A DNA stretch of 64,000 nucleotides from Adiantum capillus-veneris (taxonomy: Eukaryota; Streptophyta; Polypodiopsida; Polypodiales; Pteridaceae). The stretch is from positions 44,696,598 to 44,760,597 of the forward strand of contig CM043962.1 in the NCBI GenBank assembly GCA_014529385.2. Direction: 5' to 3'. Of this stretch, positions 55,603 to 64,000 are shown piece after piece. A model generated the notes under the pieces. The model saw nothing but the letters and a program-made list of their open reading frames with translations. It did not search any database and was not told where the DNA came from. Position numbers and translations under genes: made by a program. How positions within the stretch are numbered: the stretch's first letter is position 1; every line of letters begins with the position of its first letter.

Positions 55603-58600
55603 ATGGCTCGTCATATCACTATCTTCGGTCCCAAGCATAAGCAGAAGCTTGTTCTAATGTTTGAAAGTAGGTATTGCACTATCACTATTGAAGCTTTAAC
55701 AGAACATTTTGAGCTGGAGAATAAAAATTCCTCTTTGCGTCCACTTACACTACAGGGTGAGCAGGTTGGAATTGAACCTGCGCGTAATGATTCAAATGAG
55801 TTGTTTTACAATTTAGATCACGAATATTCACAGTTTTACAAGGTACTTAGCAACGAACAGCCATCAACATCAAATGCTGGCTCAAAAGATTCTCCAATCA
55901 ATGTTGAAGATGGCACTGCATGCATCAAAAGTGTACTTGATGTTATTCGTTCTCTTCCTCTGCAAACCGATCTATATATTGCACTCTCCTCTTCTACAAG
56001 TGTCACTAAGGTTTTGGAAATGCCTACTTATTATGATGGGTATGTTGCCTATGAACTTCCTCCTCAAAATGAAAACTCTGCTATGTATGGGATGGAACAT
56101 AGATTTGATGGGCATGTTTGGACAGAATATGTTACTTGCAGTAATGATATATTCAATGGGAGTGTTCGTTTTAGTCGGTGTGGAGGGCATTTGAGATGCT
56201 CCAATATAGAATGTCCATACTATCAGGGAAGGAGACAATTTAATGAGTCTCAATGGCGAGGAAAATTAGCACGTGCTCCTAGTAAAGGCCACTTGGATGT
56301 TGGTTATGGAAAGCTTGTATGCTTTCATTGTCGTCAAATTCCAGAGTGCATTGACACATGCCCTGCAGTTATATATTATTGTATTCCATCTGAAAAGACT
56401 GGAGTTACTAGATGTGTATTGCATTTAGGTTTTCATAAACACCCTGTTGCAGAGGGGAAGAGCAAAGTTGCAGACCAGTCAATATTTGATGCCTTAATGC
56501 ATCGAGCTGCCTTTGATACTCTATCAACTGCCAAACAGCTTGAAAGAAAAACTATAGAAGACCTAATTATGGACAAGCTTGTTTCTCAAGTAGTTGGTGG
56601 TGACTCACTAATGACAGATGGAGAGTTCTCTTGTTTTCTAGATTCCGTAACCCCATTGTCATACAAGCGGCGTGTTCAACGAACCTTAGAGTCAGCTAAA
56701 CAGGCAAAAGGAATTACACCTCTTGGCTTGGAGTCTATTTTGACTTTAAAGTCAAAATCAAGATATCCCTTCCTCCACAGTGTTCTTTTTCCACGTCAGC
56801 TTGGACCTGGACAACAACCTCGTATATTTAAAATGTCTACTATGGGACCAGGGAGTGGTGTTGATTTGGTGAACCGTATGCGCCCTGGTGGAAATTTGCA
56901 AGATATGTGGGTGCATTTCGATCATGTTCATCGTGTGGAGGGCTGGCCTACTATGTCGGCGCATGTTTACGACCCATTTTTAAGAGAGCTATTAACATTG
57001 GCAATATGTGAATTTACTGTGGAAAACAAGCATGCACAGATAGAGTTTTGGAAAATTATTAATAAGGTTGTGGTTGATCATGGTTTTGATAAGCCTGAAT
57101 TTCGAGGTTTTATGGCAGATGAGGCAAATACAAATTGGATTGAAGTTCGTACTGTCTATTTTGGTGGAGCCAAAAAAAAGATGCTTGAGAAAGAGAGATC
57201 GTGTGTTTTTCATTGGGAGCAAAGCATGGTTAAACACACTGTCAAGTGTATACGTTCCTCTTATCAAGAGGAGCATAAAATATTGTGTCGAAAATGGTTA
57301 CATGCACCTTCAGAACATGCTACACAAGTATGCAAGGATGAACTCAAACAGTTTTGGAAAATGGGCCATGCTATTTTGGAGGAGATTCCAACATTGGAAA
57401 CATGGTTGTCATGGTGGGATGTTAGAGTGCCACATTGGGGAGACAGATTTGTTGCTCAAGATGAGACAGGTGCTTTTGTCCCTAGAACAAATCTTTCTGA
57501 GGCAAAACATGCAAGTATGCGTGCTTCAATTGGTTATAAGAATAACATTGGTCTATATGAAGTCACTTGTGCAGATATGTCACTAGAAGTTCTTCAAAGT
57601 GTGCGCTACAATGCCTACTTGAAGGGCATGCATTCATCCATAGGACCAATGATGGCAGACTTGGCAGCCAGATTTATGAGCAATCATTCAGCATCAACAT
57701 CGAATAGAAAACTTCTTGATGTATCTCAGTCAGCAATTTTAGAAATGCAAATACCAAGTCCAGAGATGAATAGAGCTCCAGTAAGGGAAAAGAGTGTGCA
57801 AAAATCACTCTCAATCTTTCTTGATGCCGATGAAACTCTTGAAGAAGACTCTCATAGGCCAGAGTTTGTTACTGTCACTACTCCAATTTACAATGTACCA
57901 CATAACCAGCAAAATGCTTCTGCTACTCCTAGTCTTTGGCCAGAGAAAAAGGTGCCTCGGACTCTTTGGGCCATTAGGCGCACTGAGTCTCGCAGAAAAA
58001 TGACGTGTTTTGGTGTTCTCCCCGGAGAGAAAGTACGTTGTGGTAGGATCATAAACAAAAATTTAGATATTGTGCAAAATGGTGTTCCTGCCCCTTGCTT
58101 TTGAGGAAGGAGAAAATATCCCGCTGTGGGTGCCAAACCAGAAGGAATTATTGAGGGGTTTGTATGGTTTTGCAATGGTAGTACCACTCATGCATGGAAT
58201 GTTGATGGGATGATTATTGGACCTCCTGGCCCAGCTCTGGGGATGTGGGTTGTGGAAGAGGGAACGTGTCTGCTTCCATGGGAGGTTGAGATGCTACAAA
58301 AAAATGGATTTGTGCTTCAAGGAGATAATACAACAGCACAACAGAACCTCCATATTGGTGGGCAATGTGGAACACAACCGAGCTCTTTCCGTGCTAGATT
58401 TAGAGATGGAAAGCTAGTAAGGTGGAGGACAAAATTAACCAAAGACTTCAATGACAGGATAGCATTGGGCCAAATCATGGAAGCACATCTAGTGAGAGAG
58501 GTTATATTGGTACCAAATGCATCGCATGTTTTTCATGTTAGCACTCCAGGCTCAATTCAAAAGGGGGTTACTTATGCAGTGACCATTGCAGACTTTCCTC

Positions 58601-58788
58601 GATGTACTTGTGAGGATTTCCAAAAAAGAGACAGCAGGCGTCTCACGTACGTGCCGTGCAAACACATGTACTTTGTGTATTTTCGAGTCCTTGGTTTGGA
58701 TTCTGTAGCTCATGAGTTTGTGCATCAGGCAGCACTGACAAAAGTAGAGTTGTTCCAGGGATTGTGTGGGGCCAGAGTGCCAGCATAG
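55603..58788 (+). CDS. DDE transposase with C-terminal SWIM zinc finger, one in-frame stop
   Basis: The start ATG gives MARHITIFGPKHKQKLVLMF. One frame of about 1,060 codons is broken only by TGA at 58102-58104. Cys/His clusters near residues 200-260 (CSNIECPY, CFHCRQIPEC) look like a zinc-binding N-terminal part. The catalytic core has MWVHFDHVHRVEGWP (56902, first Asp), FRGFMADEANTNWIEV (57104, second Asp) followed by SCVFHWEQSM (the C..H helix of Mutator-type transposases), and RTNLSEAKHASMR (57484, Glu). Near the end CTCEDFQKRDSRRLTYVPCKH (CxC...CxH, 58600-58665) is a SWIM finger. The order DDE then SWIM matches Mutator-like and KDZ families. The product would cut and insert the element carrying it. 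Loss of one stop would give a full protein. Confidence 0.85.
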
Positions 58789-59052
58789 CATCGACTTCTT
58801 GAGCTAAGACGATTTGTAGTTCCTATGGATTGGCCATTTTTTTGGATTCCCTACAATTGCCATTGTAGGATGAGCACCTATTATACTTACATTGTTTTGA
58901 TATCTTGTGTTACTTAATCATTTGGCGTTTATATTGTTGCAACGATCACCTTCTATGGATTGACCGTTTTGTTGGACTGGCTGCAGTGCACTTGGCATTA
59001 TGGTAGAGCTTTTTTGTGTTATAGTTCTCCCTACTTTCGCTCGAAAAAATGC
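58789..59052 (+). other. 3' flank of the transposase gene
   Basis: No coding feature. Two copies of a TATGGATTG(A/G)CC(A/G)TTTT block occur at about 58825 and 58955. Confidence 0.4.
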
Positions 59053-59090
59053 CACGCTCGGTTTTATTCACTCGGTGTATGGTTTTCCTG
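59053..59090 (-). repeat. Putative right terminal inverted repeat
   Basis: Its complement starts CAGGAAAACCATACACCGAG. See the left terminal repeat for the shared positions. It abuts the resumed LTR sequence ACTCCAGTCCAGC. Confidence 0.4.
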
Positions 59091-59326
59091 ACTCCAGTCC
59101 AGCTTTAGCAGCTAGGGGGTGCCCTCTTGCCTTGTGGGAGTCTTGGGAGAGTTTCTAAGCTTGCTACTAAGTGTGAGAGTCAATTAACCAAGCCAACTGG
59201 CCGACACTTGGTGGGTAGGCAATTGGACTTGCCATGCTTAACTAGAGAGGCTCCCAGATGCAAATAGCAACCCAGATCGATTTTCAGCTTGAGGAGGCCT
59301 ATTTAAAGGTGTGCTCACACACACAT

Positions 59327-59352
59327 ACACACACATGCTCACACACACACCC

Positions 59353-59404
<52 letters not shown>

Positions 59405-59412
59405 CACACACC
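59327..59412. repeat. (AC)n microsatellite in the LTR
   Basis: CA/AC tracts after the TATA-like TATTTAAAGG. The counterpart at 43395-43465 is shorter, which accounts for most of the LTR length difference. Confidence 0.95.
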
Positions 59413-60243
59413 TTGGGGAGGTGTTGCCGGTACACACACAGTTTTTGAAGGAGAAGCAAGGAGGGAGGTGTTGCCGAAATTCTCATCTTGAGGATTCATT
59501 GGAACAGAAAAATCAAAGGATTTTCAGCCCCTTATCACGGTAATCATGGTTTAATTACTGCTCTTCTTAACTCTCATATTTAATCTCCAAATTCCTTAGC
59601 TACTATGCTTAATCCTGGCTATAATTCCCTATAGCTGCTCTCTAAATCTCCATAGTTATACTCCATTACATAATCATCATTCAATTAGCTAAATTATGCA
59701 TCCATTCATCATCCTTAACCAAGGATTAATGCATGATTAGGAAAGATTCTCTGTCTAGGCAGCATAGTTAATAAATTGTCAGCCAGTAATAGTGTAGATT
59801 TGATGAAATTCATTCTTTTACCACTCAATAGTGTTGTAATTAAATTAGACTCAATCTTCTCCCACATTAAAATTTGATTAAGGCTGAAAATTAATCCGTC
59901 ATTAGGCCATTAAGAAGAGAATTTTATGTCACACATGCTTGCGGCAATTCTGCATCTTCATATTGCTCTAGGAAAATGAATGAGCTTGCTTACTTCATCT
60001 CTTTCGTGAATCAATTAGTAAAATTCTGAATTTCTTAATCATCTAAGCCAAGTAATTAACCTTAGATCCATTTCCCATAGGGTAAGTAAGGAATTACCCA
60101 TAAAATTTCTAGGTCTCGAAGGAAAAATCTAATATCTTGCCTAAGGAGGATTCTTTAATAATTCTAATATGCCATTTGGTTGTTATGATGCTCTCGGACT
60201 TTAGCTCTTTTCTTCAAGTTTATCATTTAAATTAGTGAGTAAA

Positions 60244-60414
60244 ATGGCCCCGGTTAAGAGAACTCGCTTCGGTGGTGTCCACGACCACGAGGCGGGAACG
60301 AGCAATACAAATGGAAAAGGAAAAGCTCCCATGGTCGAACAAGCATCGGCCATCTCACGAGCCAATGACGAAGAAATGGAAGAGGTAGATCACAGTTTTA
60401 TTCAAGTTGTTTAA
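60244..60414 (+). CDS. Second copy of the 56-codon LTR ORF
   Basis: It reads MAPVKRTRFGGVHDHEAGTS and stays open to the same TAA as the copy at 44302. As part of a 3' LTR it would not be used as a gag exon. Confidence 0.35.
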   Translation: MAPVKRTRFGGVHDHEAGTSNTNGKGKAPMVEQASAISRANDEEMEEVDHSFIQVV

Positions 60415-61486
60415 TTTAACATTGCATACGTTTAGCTAGGAATGAACATATCCCCAAACATGTTGGAGAAATCCGACGAAAACCTCGATAATTGAATTCA
60501 TTTGTATATTAAAGTCTAAAGTAGGAAAGAAATGATTGACGTATATACTGTTTGCAATAGGAAAGAATGTCTGCTAGGGAAAATTTATCTCGACATGTTC
60601 ATTATATTTCCAATGTTGAATTAGTCAAGAACCCCCTCCTGATCATAGGGGGCAGAGTTCCTGGTTAAGGGCTCTTGAATCCACGACTGTTGGTTGAGCG
60701 GTGGATACCCATGACTGTTGGTTAAGCGGTGGGAACCCACGTCTGCTAGTTAAGCGGTGGGAATGTCCATGTCATGCTTTCTATGCAGTGGACTTACCTA
60801 GTTGTATGGGCAGCTACGCAACAACGGGAGGAGTAAACTCCCGCTGGAGGGGGGATGTTGTACCTCCAGAACATTGTAATTTTAATGAATAAGTTTGAGT
60901 AGATCTTTTACTAGAATACTGTCTTGGTGTTGTTTGCAATACTGGTTGAAGGGATGTCTTAACGAACAATGTGCTTCGGAATTAAAACAAGGAATGTTTA
61001 TGTTGAACAATCTTTGTGGTAGTAATTAGGTCACACAAGGAAGTGTGAGTGTGGGGGTGGAAAGTAGAGGCTTGGCTCAGGTTGCCAATGCCTACGAGAT
61101 GGGTGGTCCCGATTGGTCGGGAACCCTCTGTCCTCATTGTGCTTACTTCAATATTAGTAATACTCATTGCCCCTAGAGTGGTGAAATCTCGAGAGTACGT
61201 GCCTCTGAAACATGGGGAAAAAGGCACTCGGGGTTTCTCTCCTCTTGGAAGGTGTGTCTTAGGATCGCTAGATAGCTTAAGTACGCTTCCCCTGCGAGGT
61301 GGAGCTAGATCTCATTGCTAGTAGGCTCGAGCTCGACTCACTTTGTGATGAGAGATTGTCCGCTAGCTGAACTCTGAACCACTTTGTTTGCTTCCGCATA
61401 GATCTAGTGGCCACCAGGTTCACCATCAGATCCGTTGTTTGATATGGCGGGGTGGGGACCTCACTGAATCGATGCACTTCGTGTAA

Positions 61487-61860
61487 GCTTCAGCTTACGG
61501 GGGCATCTGCTGGGGTAAACTGTTTAGCTTGCACTTGATGCATGACCAATCTCTAAAGCCAGCATGCCAACCATGCCCCATTATGTGTATGTATGCATCC
61601 CACTTTATAGTCACATGCTATTCTCTATAGCCACATGCTACTTGACCCATTTTCCACAGGTGATGAACATCAATCTCTAGCATTTAATGACACCTTCCTC
61701 TCTGCTCCTATATAAGGCCATATTTCTTAGCTTGTATTTTTCTCTTCATCCAAATCAATCAAGCAAGTCTATTTTCATTGAGTGCTCTCTCTCACTCTCT
61801 AATTGGTTTTGCTCATAATTATTATGAAGTCCTCACTACCATGAATGCAACTAATCTTTA
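61487..61860 (+). mobile_element. Probable polypurine tract and LTR fragment of another element
   Basis: TTACGGGGGCATC is followed by TGCTGGGGTAAACTG, a layout like a polypurine tract and LTR start. TATATAAGG near 61711 and a T/C-rich stretch with ATCAATCAAGCAAG near 61755 resemble a U3-R-U5 sequence. No partner LTR is in the window. The stretch resumes host-side sequence after element D. Confidence 0.35.
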
Positions 61861-62989
61861 TCCACCTTAAATAATCAAACCTTACACCTTTTGAAAACCA
61901 ATTGAAAGGTGGATCAACTTTGCTTTTTGAAGGCCAATGGCCCTTCAAAACTCCCTGTTTCTTTTTACAGAAATGCGCATATTGCCTTCAACTTCTATAC
62001 TACTTCATATAGAACTTAAACAATTATCAAGCAATGAGCACTAACCTGTGTCGCCAAATTGAGAGCCAACTCTTCAATGAGAGTGCAACTTGCATCCTCT
62101 TCCTTTCACATGCATTTGCTCTGCATTTTTCCAAACAGCTCCAACGTCTATAATCGCACACACAGGCGTATATGTGAGAGAGAGTATCTAGACTATAGAA
62201 ATCGTGATTAATATTTTTTGTGTGTGTATGTGTGTTCCAGTAACAATGTAGCATAAACACCAAAGAATCCTTTCAAATTACAAAAGACACTAGAAACTAT
62301 TCAATGAAGGTGGTATAACTTCCATTCATAGTACAGAACAGACTTTATACATAAGTACAAGAGAAGCAAGAGCCTGAAGACATATAAGTCCGCCGTCTTC
62401 AAGCCAAGGAACTTTGAAAACCATGGATGAGACGATAACCCTCACCTACACCCATGGAAACAACACAACTTTCAGTTAGCATTGGCATTGTATGCAGGTG
62501 ATGCATGGGTCTCCCACATGTTATAGATGTCACCCAATTAAAATGCTTTCAAAGATAAATAATAATAAATGTGAAGCTACACATATATTCAAAAATGGTT
62601 TCATTTACAGAGGAAAAAAACATTTGGAGCCCCATTAGATTTACAAGCTCTCATGATATAAGGCCGGAGGCAAGTTTTATGAGGCAATCTAGCCTCAAAT
62701 TTTCCACATATACGTGTTTCTTGACTTTATAGAGTTTGGCATTAATTGCCGCTATTTTTTAGGGTCAGTGAGATGGTGCTCATACATGCAGTGAATCTAT
62801 ACTTTGGAGTCACTTGTAACATAAAAATATGTTAGTAAGTAAGTCATACACCTTCCTAGGCAGAGTCAAAACCATACGTAAGGTAGTAAGTATGAGTGAA
62901 AATCCCCTAGAAACATACAACATATAGAAGGGATATTCCATAGTTCCACATTTGTTCCAAAAGCTAGGAAAGTGAGTCGCCTTGGCCCT
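61861..62989. other. AT-rich stretch without recognised gene
   Basis: Short ORFs only. Nothing identified. Confidence 0.35.
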
Positions 62990-63830
62990 TACCTTCAATG
63001 CAATAAGCAGGCATTACGAGCCTCATAAGCGGCCTCTTTACAATCGTATCTACCATAGTCCACAACCTTACATAACAATTATCTTAACCATATTCGGCCA
63101 CAAACAGCCACAACCCTATTCACAAGCAACCCTTAACAACCATATATGGCCACGTTTGAGCAATTTTCAAAGGATCTATATGACACTAAAGTGGCATAGA
63201 CCGTACCTAAGCACGATTGGTAAGCTCGATACCAAACCCAAAAGCAAACATCATTAGAATAACCTATGTGGCCACTATCAAACTTAACCTAGCACACAAC
63301 CAACCATTCTTGGCTAAATGAGCAAATTTGCCAAAGCTCTTTATCCACAACACTAAAATGGTATAGACCATATCCAATCGGTAATGGTAAGCTCAATATC
63401 AAACTTAGAGGCACATCACCAGTAACATACCAGTTGCCGCAGCCTTAACAGAGAATACCAGACCGTAAGTTCACGCTCCACAAATAGGTCAACCCTATCA
63501 TATAGGGCCATTCACCCTATCACTTTTGCCCAAGATCCATATACACAATAGATTGTTCCATATTTGAACAGGAGTGGTAAGCATGATAACCAACCCAGAG
63601 ATACATCACCATAGTATAGCCGCCACGACAACATTATCAGAAAATGCAAGCCACTTGCCTAACACCCCACAAGTAGGGAAACCCCACTATATAGAATTAT
63701 TCACCAAAATTTTAAGAAGAACTTCTATCATTACTCCCTTTTTTTTAAAAATGACTTTCAAGGTCAACAAAAGAGAAGATACAACCTTTCAATGCTTCTT
63801 GATATGTCTATGACAAACCATATATATGCA
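62990..63830. repeat. Degenerate tandem (satellite-like) repeat, period about 165-190 bp
   Basis: The phrase TGGTAAGC(T/A)(C/T)(G/A)AT(A/C)(C/T)CAA recurs at about 63219, 63385 and 63573, each followed by AACATCA/CACATCACCA. Surrounding phrases (TAGACC(G/A)TA, CCACAA(C/T), CACCCTATCA) recur at similar intervals. Copies are well diverged. Confidence 0.5.
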
Positions 63831-64000
63831 TTGACAGATATCCCTAAACCCGAAAGGTATTTATAAACCAAAGCCGCAGACACCGTCGTACAAATGCTTA
63901 AGATAAGTCATTTAAAGAGCATTTCCTAATACGCAAGGTTAGTAAAACCAAACCAGTGCCGTAAGTAAAAATGGTTCAACAGAAGTTGCCCTTAATTTAC

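Larger units (their letters stand above)
59091..61465 (+). mobile_element. 3' LTR of element D, second part
   Basis: It aligns with 43178-45521, including the same microsatellite (longer here), the small ORF (60244-60414) and the short tandem repeat. Point differences are scattered along the length, so element D is older than the copia insert. The right target-site copy GAATC follows at 61466-61470. Confidence 0.92.

Overview
The window looks like nuclear DNA of a land plant, and almost all of it is transposable elements. The evidence is GT-AG introns, plant-type Ty1/copia and Ty3/gypsy elements nested in one another, long CT/GA/AC microsatellites and low GC. The element mix and a transposon-borne DNA methyltransferase would suit a seed-free plant (fern, lycophyte or bryophyte), but this is a weak inference. 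I recognise no intact housekeeping gene, tRNA or rRNA.

Layout. (1) 1-2690: the 5' leader, primer-binding site and 5' LTR of a minus-strand LTR element (family P) whose body lies left of the window. (2) 2691-5150: a CT tract, then two ~345-bp tandem units able to form hairpins, then unrecognised ORFs. (3) ~5150-14300: a decayed Ty3/gypsy (Tat-like) element in order gag, protease, RT-RNase H, integrase and a second retropepsin-like domain, then a polypurine tract and a 3' LTR. (4) ~14990-20706: a plus-strand family-P element with leader, coiled-coil ORFs, polypurine tract and 3' LTR; it has no pol and no visible 5' LTR. (5) 20860-24183: a decayed five-exon gene joining a histone H3-like domain, a Ulp1-type (C48) protease domain and an RG-rich tail, with hairpin tandem arrays upstream and at the end of its first exon. 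(6) 24480-30250: unrecognised minus-strand fragments, microsatellites and a diverged duplication. (7) 30255-42383: a minus-strand gypsy element (gag region, leader, PBS, LTR) split by a nearly perfect Ty1/copia element at 34050-39227. (8) 42727-61465: a gag-only LTR element with ~2.8-kb LTRs and a 5-bp target-site duplication (GAATC). Its 3' LTR is split by an ~11.5-kb DNA transposon (47603-59090). (9) 61471-64000: an LTR-like fragment and degenerate satellite-like repeats.

Three things stand out. The DNA transposon carries a SWIM-finger DDE transposase on the plus strand. On the minus strand it carries a 12-exon gene whose product combines a ParB-like N-terminal region with a beta-class-type DNA amino-methyltransferase. 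The H3-like/Ulp1 gene has an H3-like tail with Arg at the K9 position and Ala at S10. The leaders of the family-P and related elements carry arrays of a 20-bp perfect palindrome, ACATGGATCGCGATCCATGT, often ~280 bp apart, and the copia element is inserted exactly at the centre of one copy.

All calls come from reading the sequence and from remembered family motifs; no database search was run. Splice sites are inferred from GT/AG signals and reading-frame continuity.
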